A DNA stretch of 64,000 nt from G965232465 sp965276005 (GTDB lineage: Bacteria; Pseudomonadota; Alphaproteobacteria; JAQWUY01): positions 2,294,001 to 2,358,000 of the forward strand of contig OZ254962.1 of NCBI GenBank assembly GCA_965276005.1, in the 5' to 3' direction. Position 1 is the first letter of the stretch. Every line of letters begins with the position of its first letter. Of this stretch, positions 8,650 through 18,146 are shown piece after piece. The notes beneath the pieces were generated by a model that saw only the letters and a program-made list of their open reading frames with translations, did not search any database and was not told the DNA's origin. Position numbers and translations under genes: made by a program.

Positions 8650-9759
8650 CTACATATTATCCATGCCCAGTCGCCAAGCGAGAGCGGATTCCATGAAAGG
8701 GTCTAAATCACCGTTTAGGACATTTTGGGTTTGGCTGGTTTCTATGTTTGTGCGTACATCTTTGACCATTTGATACGGGTGTAATACATAGGAACGGATT
8801 TGGTGTCCCCAGCCAATATCGGTTTTTTTGGCGTGATTTTCTGAGGCTTGTTGTTCTCGTTTCTGCAGCTCGATTTCATATAATTTTGCTTTTAGCATTT
8901 TTATCGCCTCATTACGGTTTTTGTGTTGCGAGCGTTGGTTTTGGCACTGTACTACGGTTTTTGTCGGCAAGTGGGTAATGCGCACGGCACTGTCGGTGGT
9001 GTTGACATGTTGTCCCCCTGCTCCAGATGCTCGATAGGTATCGATTTTTAAATCTTTGTCTTCGATGACGATGTCGATGCTGTCGTCAATTTCCGGGTAT
9101 ACGGCGATGGAGCAAAAAGAAGTGTGACGGCGGGCGGCACTGTCGAACGGGGAAATCCTTACCAGCCGATGGACTCCAGATTCGGTTTTTGCCCATCCGT
9201 ATGCCTGTTCGCCTTTGATGTGCAGGGTTGCCGATTTAATGCCCGCCTCTTCGCCCGTTTGGTATTCGATGGTGTCGGTGGTGTACGCTCGAGATTCTGC
9301 CCACCGCTGATACATGCGATATAGCATTTCCGCCCAATCGCAACTTTCCGTACCGCCGGCACCGGCGTTTATTTCAAGAAAACAATTACATCCGTCCGCT
9401 TCCCCACACAGTAATGCCTCCAGTTGCACGGTGCGGGCGTGGTGCTGCATGTCGACAATCGACTGTTCTGCTTCTGTAATCATTGCCACATCGTTCTCTT
9501 CCATAGCTATTTGCAGTAATTCGACACTGTTGTCAAGGGCGTCTTGCAGGGTGTTGTGGACTTCAATTTTGCGGGACAATACTGCCCGCTGTTGCATGGT
9601 TGCTTGGGCGGAGTCTGGGTCGTTCCAAAAATCGGGGGCGGCAATTTTTTGGTTTAAATCCGCCAAGTTTTGTACCGCCCCGTCCCAGTTTAAAGATTGT
9701 CTTAACAGGGCAAGGGCGGATTGGATAGTATCGATACTGTTTTGTATTTCTGTACGCAT
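8650..9759 (-). CDS. prfB: Peptide chain release factor 2
   Basis: RF2 (369 residues, usual length) recognises UAA and UGA stop codons and triggers release of the finished protein from the ribosome. The stop-codon recognition tripeptide SPF is at residues 203-205, and the catalytic GGQ is at 248-250 in GAGGQHVN. The reading frame is continuous through the N-terminal region where many bacteria have the programmed +1 frameshift with an in-frame UGA, so that autoregulation appears absent. The start lies three bases after the mrcA stop, so the two are probably cotranscribed and translationally coupled. It ends 24 nt from the convergent Exo1 stop, with no obvious terminator between them. Confidence 0.97.
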   Translation of the reverse strand: MRTEIQNSIDTIQSALALLRQSLNWDGAVQNLADLNQKIAAPDFWNDPDSAQATMQQRAVLSRKIEVHNTLQDALDNSVELLQIAMEENDVAMITEAEQSIVDMQHHARTVQLEALLCGEADGCNCFLEINAGAGGTESCDWAEMLYRMYQRWAESRAYTTDTIEYQTGEEAGIKSATLHIKGEQAYGWAKTESGVHRLVRISPFDSAARRHTSFCSIAVYPEIDDSIDIVIEDKDLKIDTYRASGAGGQHVNTTDSAVRITHLPTKTVVQCQNQRSQHKNRNEAIKMLKAKLYEIELQKREQQASENHAKKTDIGWGHQIRSYVLHPYQMVKDVRTNIETSQTQNVLNGDLDPFMESALAWRLGMDNM

Positions 9760-9762
9760 GGG

Positions 9763-12417
9763 TTAGTATACACCGTCTAAATTGGTTGAGGTATTGTAGC
9801 TGTCTTGGGTATCTTTTGTCGGTTCTGTGCCGGGGATAAACGCTTCGACTTGGCGATTTTTGGTGGCGTTTGTTACCACCCCGCCGGTGTCTTTGTCGAT
9901 GGTAACCATGCGGACATTTTGGGGGGTGCGGAACGGTATTTTTGGCAACGAGTCGACGATACTTTGATAAAATGTCTTGACCGCAGGCAGGGCTACACTG
10001 CTGCCGGTTTCTTGCGTCCACCAGTTGTAATCCGCACCGGGGGGGCGTTGTCCCAGCGGTTTTGGCGTGTCGAACCCCAGAAACGCCCCGACTACTAAAT
10101 CGGGAGTTACGGATATAAACCAAGCGTCTTTGGTGCTATTGGTGGTGCCGGTTTTGCCGCCTATGGGAATATTTACGGATCGCATTTTTTTACCCGTACC
10201 GTTTTGTACCGCTCCTTCTAGCATCGTCACCACCTGATAGGCGTTAATCGGATTGGCAATTTGGACACGGGTGTCGTTTATTTTGGGCATGGCATCTGCC
10301 ATGATATGACACGCTTCACAGCTGTTGTTGCTGTGGCGATAAATGACCTTGCCGTATCTGTCTTGTACTCGGCTGATAAGCGATGGGGATATTTTTTTGC
10401 CGCCGTTTACCAATGTGCTGTAGGCACTGACCATATCTAACAGGGTGCTTTCGCCCGCCCCTAACGCATACGACAACATGGGTTGAGGGTTTTGGATAAC
10501 ACCGAATCGCTTAAACACGCTGGATACCCTGTCCATGCCGATTTCTTGTGCCAAGCGGACGGTCATTAGGTTACGGGATTGTTCCACGCCAACCCGTAAA
10601 ATGCTGAGCCCATAAAACTTCTTGGAAAAATTTTGCGGTTTCCATTTGTCGCCATTTGCCATAGTCAATACGAATGGGGCATCTAAAATACGGGTGGCGG
10701 GGGTCATGCCCGATTCTAAACCCGCATAGTATACAAATGGTTTAATCGCCGATCCGGTTTGCCGTTTGGCTTGGGTGGCACGGTTAAAGGCACTGGATTT
10801 AAAGTCCCAGCCCCCGACCATGGCAAGCACGCGCCCCGTGTGCGGATCCATAGCAACCAACGCCCCATCGATTTCTGGAATTTGGCGTAATTCATATGTG
10901 GGTTTGTCCGCATTTGGGGTGATATTTTGTAACAATATAACATCGTGTTTTTTGACCACATCGCTCATTTTTTTAGGCTTTGCCCCCGCCCGGGGGTGTC
11001 CGTAAGGTCTTGCCCACGCCACCGCCCGAAACGGCAAGGTGATTCGCTGTGTATTTTTTAACAACACAGTGGCGGATTGGGGGGTGACTTCGGTAACAAT
11101 TGCCTGTATCCAGTCTTTGCTTTTGGCTTGGGTGGGGATGTTGTAAAACCGCTGTTGCCAATCGCTATATTTGTTTAAATTGACCAACGCCCCCCGGTAT
11201 CCATGCCGTTTGTCGTATGCGACAATCGCATCGGCTAAGGCACTATAAGCGTGCTTTTGATAGTTTGTATTAAGAGTCGTGTGAATGGTCAATCCGCCCG
11301 TATATAGGGCATCGGTGGAAAATGTAGCGGCGATACTACGGCGGGTTTCTTCGACAAAATATTGTGCCGATACCATTTGCGGTTCTTGTCCCTGCATGGC
11401 GTCCAGAGGGTCGCTTTGTGCCGATTGCATGTTTTCGGCGGTGATAAAGCCCTCTTCGAACATGCGACTAAGCACCCAATTTCTACGATTGATTGCCCGT
11501 TCGGGGTTATTTTCCGGGTGGTAGTTGTTGGGGGCTTTGGGGAGTGACGCAAGGTAGGCAATTTGCGACAATTTTAAATCCGCTGGCGGGCGGTTAAAGT
11601 ATTTCATAGCGGCGGCTGCCACACCGTATGTGCCCCGCCCCAGATATATTTGGTTTAGGTACAGCTCAAAAATGCGATCCTTGCTCAGTTCCTGTTCGAT
11701 GCGAAACGCCAAAATAGCCTCTTTAATCTTACGGGTAAAACTGCGTTCGTTGTCGAGGAAGAAATACCGTGCTACCTGTTGGGTGATGGTCGATGCCCCT
11801 ACGCTGCGGCGGTCTTGGATTTTGTTTCTGGTATTGATAACAATCGCTTTTATCAGTGCCATTGTATCGATGCCGTTATGGCTATAAAAGTTTTTATCTT
11901 CGGCGGAAATAAAGGCGTGTTTTATTGGGTCGGGAATATCGCTTATGGGGATAAACACCCGCCGTTGTTTGGCAAATTGTTGCAACAATTTACCATCGCC
12001 ACCATATACACGACTGGACACAGGCGGTTCGTAAGTTTTTAAATAGCCATAATTGGGCAGGTTCTTGCCAAAGTATAAAAACATGCCAAACAAAACCACA
12101 GGGGTAAGCAATATGAAACACATCGACAAAAGGGCAGTATTTTTCGCCCACCATGCAAAAGTCTTGCGGGGTTTATAAGATTTTGTTGTGCTGGTGTTTG
12201 TTGCTTTGGTTGCCTTTTTTTTCGCTTTCTTATGCGTCCCTTTATTTTTTGCCGGTTGTTGTGAGTCGCTCAGCAACTTTTCCAATGACTGTTCGATAGT
12301 CATTTCCGTTGGGGTTTCCTCTTCTGTATTTTGCACGGGTTCGGGTTCGGGCGGTGCAAATTGTTTTTGCAGCTGCTGAAAGATTTCATTGTGTGTGTCG
12401 TCTTTATTACGGGTCAT
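9763..12417 (-). CDS. mrcA: Penicillin-binding protein 1A, bifunctional
   Basis: An 884-residue class A PBP that polymerises and cross-links peptidoglycan at the periplasmic face of the inner membrane. The cytoplasmic N-terminus is unusually long, with acidic and Lys-rich stretches (about 1-90). A membrane anchor is at about 94-117. The glycosyltransferase domain carries EDKNFYSHNG (173-182, catalytic Glu173) and the GASTITQQVARYFF motif (208-220). The transpeptidase domain has SAIK (Ser556 nucleophile, Lys559), SRN (614-616) and KTGT (755-758). It lies between amiC (68 nt upstream) and prfB (3 nt downstream), an arrangement common in Alphaproteobacteria. The start at 12417 has only a weak Shine-Dalgarno. 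Confidence 0.96.
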   Translation of the reverse strand: MTRNKDDTHNEIFQQLQKQFAPPEPEPVQNTEEETPTEMTIEQSLEKLLSDSQQPAKNKGTHKKAKKKATKATNTSTTKSYKPRKTFAWWAKNTALLSMCFILLTPVVLFGMFLYFGKNLPNYGYLKTYEPPVSSRVYGGDGKLLQQFAKQRRVFIPISDIPDPIKHAFISAEDKNFYSHNGIDTMALIKAIVINTRNKIQDRRSVGASTITQQVARYFFLDNERSFTRKIKEAILAFRIEQELSKDRIFELYLNQIYLGRGTYGVAAAAMKYFNRPPADLKLSQIAYLASLPKAPNNYHPENNPERAINRRNWVLSRMFEEGFITAENMQSAQSDPLDAMQGQEPQMVSAQYFVEETRRSIAATFSTDALYTGGLTIHTTLNTNYQKHAYSALADAIVAYDKRHGYRGALVNLNKYSDWQQRFYNIPTQAKSKDWIQAIVTEVTPQSATVLLKNTQRITLPFRAVAWARPYGHPRAGAKPKKMSDVVKKHDVILLQNITPNADKPTYELRQIPEIDGALVAMDPHTGRVLAMVGGWDFKSSAFNRATQAKRQTGSAIKPFVYYAGLESGMTPATRILDAPFVLTMANGDKWKPQNFSKKFYGLSILRVGVEQSRNLMTVRLAQEIGMDRVSSVFKRFGVIQNPQPMLSYALGAGESTLLDMVSAYSTLVNGGKKISPSLISRVQDRYGKVIYRHSNNSCEACHIMADAMPKINDTRVQIANPINAYQVVTMLEGAVQNGTGKKMRSVNIPIGGKTGTTNSTKDAWFISVTPDLVVGAFLGFDTPKPLGQRPPGADYNWWTQETGSSVALPAVKTFYQSIVDSLPKIPFRTPQNVRMVTIDKDTGGVVTNATKNRQVEAFIPGTEPTKDTQDSYNTSTNLDGVY

Positions 12418-12485
12418 GTGTATACTTTATTTTCCGTTACCTGTGTGTATCATACACTATATGTGGGCGTTTGTATATATGGGTT

Positions 12486-13775
12486 TTATTGCACTAAGGG
12501 GTGGGCGTCAAAATAGGCGATAATGGCGTCTGACAACCCTTTGGCGAAGCGTTTTCGCCATCTGGTCGATTGCAGATTTATAATATCGTACTTGTTTGAC
12601 ATATAGGCGGTTTCTACCAGTACGCTGGGGGTTTTGCGGGCAACCAACACGCCGAGACTGGCTTCACGGGCGGGATTGCCCAGCGTTATAATGTTGTTTT
12701 TCTGCATGCTTGTTACCAGCATTTTGGCGAAGGTATCGGCACTTTGGTTGTTGGCTTCTAGTCCCAGTTCGCCTAAAATACCGCTTACATCTTGTCCACC
12801 CACATGGTTAAAGGTTTGTTTTACTTTGTTGTTGGCGGTTTTGTTTTGTTTAATCTGGCGAATTTCCCGTTGTTGTCGATCGTGGTTTAAAGTGTAGACA
12901 CTCATGCCTCTGACAGACGGGTTGGAATGTTTGTCGGCGTGAATCGATATAAACAAGTTGGCGTCCACCCGATCGGCAATTTCAGAGCGTTCCCGCAGGG
13001 AGATAAAGCGGTCGTCGGCACGGGTTAACAACACATCGAAGGTACTTGTTTTTTCCAGCGTTGCCTTGACATGCTTGGCAATTTCCAAGACCACATGTTT
13101 TTCGTACAGCCCGTCCCTGCCGATTGCCCCCGGGTCGTGTCCGCCATGTCCTGCATCGAGGACAATTTTTATGCGATTTTTGTTGGCTTTTATTTTTGCA
13201 TAAGATTGATTTTGCACCTGTTGCCGTTGCCGTTCTGCGACAGTGTTTTCTTGCGATATTGTATCCCAGTTGGCGGTTTGTTTGGTGGTCGATTGAAATG
13301 TATCGGTGGGGGTAATGGTGATGGAGAGCTTGTGGCTATTGGGGGATATATCCCGCTGTAAACTGTCGATCGACAGGGGTTTTTTGCTCTCGATGACAAT
13401 GCGGCTGATGTGCGGGGTGTAGCTGCCGTATCGCACTAAGGTGATAAAGTCCGACCCGTTCACCGGCAAAGACGGTTGCATTTTGGTTTTAAAATATGGG
13501 GTATCGATCACCAAGCGGTATCTATCGCTTTGGGCGTGTTCTGCCCGATGTTTATCGAGAGTCATCATGCGAAATTCGGAAATTTCTGAGAGTTCCAAAA
13601 TCAGCACCGTTTTATCTTTGCCCTGTGCAATCTGAATATTTTTTAATTCTGGGCTGGCAGACGCCACCGTATACAGCAGCAGTATACTCCCGCCCACAAC
13701 AACAGACAGGGCATGCCTATGCAATCCCCTAATAAGGATATTATAAACGGTCGAAAAGTACAGTGTCATCGCCAT
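12486..13775 (-). CDS. amiC: N-acetylmuramoyl-L-alanine amidase, AmiC type
   Basis: A 429-residue secreted zinc amidase that cleaves the lactyl-amide bond between MurNAc and the stem peptide, usually to separate daughter cells. A hydrophobic export signal is at about 22-40. An AMIN-type targeting domain (about 43-155) is followed by a linker and the Amidase_3 domain (about 200-425). Expected zinc ligands are His210 (LDAGHGG), Glu225 and His279 (ISIHAD); the catalytic Glu388 lies in LVETAYMSN. The first ATG lacks a clear ribosome site and a second ATG follows two codons later, so the exact start is uncertain. It is divergent from rne and leads the amiC-mrcA-prfB unit. Confidence 0.93.
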   Translation of the reverse strand: MAMTLYFSTVYNILIRGLHRHALSVVVGGSILLLYTVASASPELKNIQIAQGKDKTVLILELSEISEFRMMTLDKHRAEHAQSDRYRLVIDTPYFKTKMQPSLPVNGSDFITLVRYGSYTPHISRIVIESKKPLSIDSLQRDISPNSHKLSITITPTDTFQSTTKQTANWDTISQENTVAERQRQQVQNQSYAKIKANKNRIKIVLDAGHGGHDPGAIGRDGLYEKHVVLEIAKHVKATLEKTSTFDVLLTRADDRFISLRERSEIADRVDANLFISIHADKHSNPSVRGMSVYTLNHDRQQREIRQIKQNKTANNKVKQTFNHVGGQDVSGILGELGLEANNQSADTFAKMLVTSMQKNNIITLGNPAREASLGVLVARKTPSVLVETAYMSNKYDIINLQSTRWRKRFAKGLSDAIIAYFDAHPLVQ

Positions 13776-13854
13776 ATAGTATTTAAATTTTGCTGTGTTG
13801 CAACATATTACCGCATATTTATGCCATATAATAACATTTTTTAAAAGATTATAG

Positions 13855-13883
13855 TTGCCAGCTGCAAATATTTTTTGTATTGT
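13855..13883 (+). promoter_or_regulatory. Candidate promoter of rne
   Basis: TTGCCA (13855-13860), 17-base spacer, TATTGT (13878-13883). It would give a long leader of about 345 nt, in keeping with the folded elements downstream. The boxes are only partial matches. Confidence 0.35.
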
Positions 13884-13912
13884 GTAGCATAATGCACATG
13901 TAACTGTGTATT

Positions 13913-13945
13913 GTGGGTTCCCCTAACCCACTTAATGTTTAGGGG
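13913..13945 (+). promoter_or_regulatory. rne: Competing hairpins in the rne leader
   Basis: GTGGGTT (13913-13919) pairs with AACCCAC (13925-13931). CCCCTAA (13920-13926), which overlaps that loop and stem, instead pairs with TTAGGGG (13939-13945). The two stems share bases 13925-13926 and the first loop, so they exclude each other. RNase E is known to autoregulate through its leader in gammaproteobacteria; a similar role here is inferred. Confidence 0.5.
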
Positions 13946-14099
13946 ATGAGGACTAACATCTTATACAATTCTTGTAATTGTGTATATTATATGGAAAAAA
14001 TACGGTTTTTTTGATTTTTTTAAAAAAACACATGCAGTGGATATAAATAGCCTAAAATATGTTTTTGGTTGTTTTTTGGGTGTGGGGGATACACATGCG

Positions 14100-14120
14100 A
14101 AGGGTGTAATACACCTTTTT
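14100..14120 (+). terminator. Terminator-like hairpin inside the rne leader
   Basis: AAGGGTGT (14100-14107), loop AAT, then ACACCTTT (14111-14118), an eight-pair stem with one G-T wobble merging into a short T run. It sits about 117 nt before the rne start, where it could attenuate transcription. The T run is short, so efficiency is uncertain. Confidence 0.4.
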
Positions 14121-14236
14121 CAGGTTCCTTGTTTTAAGAGAAAAATGTTTTTTTCCATGCGATGGTGATACAGCAATCATGTGTATGAATCGCCCTTATA
14201 CTGAGGCGGTGTACTGTTTTATATAGAGGAGAAAAC

Positions 14237-16708
14237 ATGGTAAAAAAAATGTTAATCGATGCCACACACGAAGAAGAAGTACGATTAAGTGTGGTGGCAG
14301 GCAACAAATTGGAAGAATTCGATTTTGAAACCAACAGCAAACGGCAAATAAAAGGCAATGTATACTTGGCACAAGTTACCCGTGTGGAACCGTCTTTGCA
14401 GGCGGCATTTGTCGAATATGGGGGCAGTCGTCAGGGGTTTTTGCCATTTAGTGAAATCCATCCGGATTACTATCAAATTCCTGTGGAAGATCGGCAACTG
14501 GAAGAACAAACCGTCGATTATGACGATGACGACATTATCGAAACCAATGGCGATATGGAAGTGGAAAATCTTGGCGATGACAGAGAGGAAGTGGAAGTAC
14601 AATCTCGTAAATCCCGCCCCCGCTTAAAACGCCATTACAAGATTCAAGAGGTTATCAAAAACCGCCAAGTGGTGTTGGTACAAGCGGTAAAAGAAGAACG
14701 GGGCAACAAAGGGGCGGCAATGACCACATACTTGTCGCTGGCGGGTCGCTACTGTGTGTTGATGCCCAATTCGTCTCGGGGCGGTGGGGTCAGCCGTAAA
14801 ATTACCAGTGGTCAAGACCGCAGCCGCTTAAAAGAGATGTTAAAACAACTGGGCGAAGGCAAAGCCGGTGGGGTTATTGTCCGCACCGCAGGGGCGGGGC
14901 GTACCAAAGTCGAGATTAAGCGGGATTATCGCTATATTTACAACCTGTGGGATAAAATCCGGGAAAAGACTTTAAAATCCATCGCCCCAGAGATGATTTA
15001 TGAGGAGGCGGGTTTGGTAAACCGTGCCATTCGTGATATATACAACAGCGACATCGATGAAATTATCGTCGCCGGCGACAACGGCTATAAAGCGGCAAAG
15101 GACTATATGAAAGACCTGATTCCATCGCATGCGAAAAAAGTACAAAAATATAAGGAGGAAAGCGGTATTCCCCTGTTCCAAAGATACCAAGTCGAAAGCC
15201 AAATTTCCCACATTTACGACAGCCAAGTTTACTTGCCCAGTGGCGGCTCTATTGTGTTGCAACAAACAGAGGCGTTGGTGGCAATTGATGTCAATTCGGG
15301 ACGGTCTATTGGCGAACGCAATGTGGATGCCACCGCCCTTAAAACCAACTTGGAGGCGGCGGAAGAAGTGGCACGGCAATTGAGGTTGCGGGATATGGCG
15401 GGCTTAATCGTTATCGATTTTATCGATATGGAAGACCGCAAACTTAATATATCGGTCGAACGCAAGCTCAAAGAGTCGTTAAACATCGACCGTGCCAGAA
15501 TTCAAGTGGGGCGAATCAGCCAATTTGGATTGTTGGAAATGTCCCGGCAACGCTTGCGACCCAGTTTAATCGACGCATCGTCCAGCTCTTGTCCGTCTTG
15601 TGGCGGGTCTGGTATGATACCGAACTTGGAAGTTTCCGCTATGGCGACCTTGCGGTCGGTGGAAGAAGAAGTTTTCCGTAAACGCTCCGCACAGATTCGT
15701 GTGACAGTGCCGACCGATGTCGGGTTTTATTTGCTGAACAATAAACGCCGTAATCTGGCACAGCTGGAACAAGATTTTGGTATACACATTGCATTGCAAG
15801 TGTCCGATGATTTTGTCGCCCCAAAATATGAAATGGTACGGATTGACGAAGACGGTAACGCTATTGTGGTCGGTGCCGCAAGTGAAAACAATAAAAGCAC
15901 ACGGGGACGACCACGCAAAAAAGCCCCGGTGTCTGATAGAAACAAATCCACTCGTAACAACCGCCGTAGCACGGGTAAAAAATCTGTAAACACCGTTGCC
16001 CATAAAACGGATACCGCAGATGTGGACAGTGCCGAAACAGTGGAAAATACCGCTACCGATAAGCCAAGGGGCAGACCCCCTAAAAGCAAAGGGCGTAAGT
16101 TTTGGGCGAATCGCCAAAAAACCGATAAGACCAGTAGCGAAAATCCGTCCGCTGGAAATAAACCTGTCGAAAAACATTTGCCAGATGCGGGTGAAACCCC
16201 GTCAGAAACCCCCCGTAAAAAGGGTAAGAAAGGCAAAACAAAAGCCAAAAAATCTGTCGATACACGAACAACAGGTAAAGATACACGGCAAAGCGATTCG
16301 TCCGATGTGCAGGCTAATACAATAAAACCTGTGGCAAGCGTTGAAAATACCCCTGCAGACGATACAAAGACCCCCGTCAAGAAAACACGGGCAAAAAAAG
16401 CGTCGACGAAAAAAGCCACCGCCAAAAAAACATCGGCAAAGAAGGCAACAGCGAAAAAAGCAGTTGCTAAAAAGGCAGTTGCTAAAAAAGCCAGTGCCAA
16501 AAAAACCGCTGTTAAGAAAGCCAGTGCCAAAAAAGTCACCGCTAAGAAAACATCGACAAAAAAGGCATCGGTGAAAAAGGCAACAGCTAAAAAAGTGTCG
16601 ACGAAAAAAGCGGTGGCAAAAAAACAGCCCGCCAAAGCATCGGCAACAAAAACCACTAATACCTCTGACACTTCTGTCGCTACCGAACGCAAAGGCTGGT
16701 GGTCATAA
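14237..16708 (+). CDS. rne: Ribonuclease E
   Basis: An 823-residue endoribonuclease that starts mRNA decay and matures rRNA, and scaffolds the degradosome. The start has a strong GAGGAG site. An S1 RNA-binding domain (about 38-150) carries an acidic insert (about 94-120) typical of alphaproteobacterial enzymes. The DNase I-like catalytic centre has Asp351 (VAIDVNSGR) and Asp394 (VIDFIDME). The zinc-link CPSC is at 452-455. The tail holds two AT-hook-like RGRP motifs (near 555 and 609), a Lys/Ala-rich histone H1-like repeat (about 715-800) and ends RKGWWS, matching the GWW peptide that binds PNPase in Caulobacter. A clear terminator follows. Confidence 0.96.
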   Translation: MVKKMLIDATHEEEVRLSVVAGNKLEEFDFETNSKRQIKGNVYLAQVTRVEPSLQAAFVEYGGSRQGFLPFSEIHPDYYQIPVEDRQLEEQTVDYDDDDIIETNGDMEVENLGDDREEVEVQSRKSRPRLKRHYKIQEVIKNRQVVLVQAVKEERGNKGAAMTTYLSLAGRYCVLMPNSSRGGGVSRKITSGQDRSRLKEMLKQLGEGKAGGVIVRTAGAGRTKVEIKRDYRYIYNLWDKIREKTLKSIAPEMIYEEAGLVNRAIRDIYNSDIDEIIVAGDNGYKAAKDYMKDLIPSHAKKVQKYKEESGIPLFQRYQVESQISHIYDSQVYLPSGGSIVLQQTEALVAIDVNSGRSIGERNVDATALKTNLEAAEEVARQLRLRDMAGLIVIDFIDMEDRKLNISVERKLKESLNIDRARIQVGRISQFGLLEMSRQRLRPSLIDASSSSCPSCGGSGMIPNLEVSAMATLRSVEEEVFRKRSAQIRVTVPTDVGFYLLNNKRRNLAQLEQDFGIHIALQVSDDFVAPKYEMVRIDEDGNAIVVGAASENNKSTRGRPRKKAPVSDRNKSTRNNRRSTGKKSVNTVAHKTDTADVDSAETVENTATDKPRGRPPKSKGRKFWANRQKTDKTSSENPSAGNKPVEKHLPDAGETPSETPRKKGKKGKTKAKKSVDTRTTGKDTRQSDSSDVQANTIKPVASVENTPADDTKTPVKKTRAKKASTKKATAKKTSAKKATAKKAVAKKAVAKKASAKKTAVKKASAKKVTAKKTSTKKASVKKATAKKVSTKKAVAKKQPAKASATKTTNTSDTSVATERKGWWS

Positions 16709-16723
16709 AATTAAGAAAATATA

Positions 16724-16750
16724 AAATAGGGGTGTATCCCCTATTTTTTT
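16724..16750 (+). terminator. Intrinsic terminator of rne
   Basis: AAATAGGGG (16724-16732), a five-base loop, then CCCCTATTT (16738-16746) running into a T tract that ends at 16750. The nine-pair stem is perfect. It starts 15 nt after the rne stop codon. Confidence 0.9.
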
Positions 16751-16778
16751 GTGGTATACTGGGGGTATGGGATGTGTT

Positions 16779-16807
16779 TTGTCGGTAGTGGTATATGGTG
16801 CTAAGAT
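16779..16807 (+). promoter_or_regulatory. Candidate promoter of the M48 protease gene
   Basis: TTGTCG (16779-16784), 17-base spacer, TAAGAT (16802-16807), placed between the rne terminator and the start at 16827. The leader would be very short (about 13 nt). Confidence 0.35.
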
Positions 16808-16826
16808 ATTTTAGCAAAAGTTTATT

Positions 16827-18128
16827 ATGTTATTTCGATTGAGAATTTTTGTACTGTTAGTGGGGGTATGGGGTGCTAACATCACATACGCCACACGGGA
16901 TGCGGAAACGGAAGGGGCGTTTTTGCAATTGGCGACGCCGTTTGTGCAAGCGATGGGTCTGCAAGATCGCAATATCCAATATCGCTTGATTATATCCCCT
17001 GAATTTAATGCTATGGTTATGGGTGGCGACAATGTGTTTTTTAATTCTGGATTGATTTTGGATATCGACACAGCGGAACAGTTTATGGCGGTGATAGCAC
17101 ACGAACTTGCCCACATAAAATCGGACGACTTGCAAAAATTAAACACCGCCCAAGAACGATCCAAAAAGATGGCGTTAATCGGTGTGGTTGGCGGCATTGT
17201 CGGCAGTATAGCCTCCAGAGATACGGATGCCACTATTGCCACCGTATCGCTGGGGGCACAGCTGGCGGATCGCAGTTTAAAACGCCGTTTGCGGATACAG
17301 GAAAAAGCCGCAGATGCGGTGGCTTTTCGGGCGTTTTCCGATTTAAAAATGTCGCTGCGCGGGCATATCGAAGTGCAGAAAAAACTGTTAAGTCAAGGCG
17401 GCTATGTGACCAAGCAACAATCGTATTCGATGACCCACCCGACCAATCTCGAACGGTTGCGAAGTGCAGAACGCTTAAACGAAAATTCGGCGTTTAAAGA
17501 CGCCGCTGCCGATGCGGAAAAACAGGCTTTGTTTCAACGCATTCAAGCAAAATTGTTTGGCTATGTTAAGGAACCAGAGGTGGTGTTGGCAAAATATCCG
17601 ATAACGGATACTTCTGATGCGGCTCGATATGCCCGGGCGATGAACGCATTTGCCCACAATAAACCAAAGGACGGGATTATAGAAATGCGGGCATTGTTGG
17701 CAAAGTATCCTGATGATATATATTATCTCGATAGCTATGCCACTTTGCTGAGCAACGATACCCAGTACAAAAAAGCCGCTGAGGTGTATGATACCATACT
17801 AAACAAAAACCGTACAACTGCCCTGTTTTACATAGAATATGCCCGGGCGTTAATCCAATTGGGGGATGAAAACTCTCTAAATTCTGCAGAGTGGGCACTA
17901 TATCGGGCAAGAACACTTGAAAAATTAGCCCCCTATGTGTATAAAAATATGATAGACTTATACCGTGCCAAACAAGATCAAGGGCGATTGATGTTGGCAG
18001 AAGCCGAATACGCATTTGTATTAGGTCGCCCCGATGCAACGGCACTGGCACAACAAGCAAAAACAATTTTATCCGAAGATTCGCCCGAATATATGCGTGC
18101 AGACGATATAATACGGGCGGTACAATAG
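16827..18128 (+). CDS. Secreted M48 metalloprotease with TPR-like tail (BepA/YfgC-like)
   Basis: A 433-residue periplasmic zinc protease. The signal peptide covers about 1-22 (ending in NITYA). The zinc site HELAH is at 92-96 with Glu159 and Asp163 (QEKAAD) as the expected third ligand and its partner. A hydrophobic Gly-rich stretch (about 117-130) follows the zinc helix, as is common in the family. From about 250 to 430 the sequence is helical with repeats resembling TPRs. Family members act in quality control of outer membrane proteins, which would suit a cell exporting giant exoproteins, but that link is inferred. The next gene, a thioredoxin-fold protein, starts 18 nt downstream and is probably cotranscribed. 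Confidence 0.88.
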   Translation: MLFRLRIFVLLVGVWGANITYATRDAETEGAFLQLATPFVQAMGLQDRNIQYRLIISPEFNAMVMGGDNVFFNSGLILDIDTAEQFMAVIAHELAHIKSDDLQKLNTAQERSKKMALIGVVGGIVGSIASRDTDATIATVSLGAQLADRSLKRRLRIQEKAADAVAFRAFSDLKMSLRGHIEVQKKLLSQGGYVTKQQSYSMTHPTNLERLRSAERLNENSAFKDAAADAEKQALFQRIQAKLFGYVKEPEVVLAKYPITDTSDAARYARAMNAFAHNKPKDGIIEMRALLAKYPDDIYYLDSYATLLSNDTQYKKAAEVYDTILNKNRTTALFYIEYARALIQLGDENSLNSAEWALYRARTLEKLAPYVYKNMIDLYRAKQDQGRLMLAEAEYAFVLGRPDATALAQQAKTILSEDSPEYMRADDIIRAVQ

Positions 18129-18146
18129 AAAAGAAAGGTGAAGTAA

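Larger units (their letters stand above)
13776..14236. other. Divergent amiC/rne control region
   Basis: 461 nt without a supported gene. It contains a candidate rne promoter (13855-13883), two mutually exclusive hairpins (13913-13945), a terminator-like hairpin (14100-14120) and the rne ribosome site. TATAAT-like sequences exist on the minus strand for amiC, but I could not match a convincing -35 box. Confidence 0.5.

Noticed and set aside
8650..9759. Programmed frameshift in prfB
   Set aside because: The frame is continuous through the N-terminal region with no internal UGA, so no frameshift is needed.
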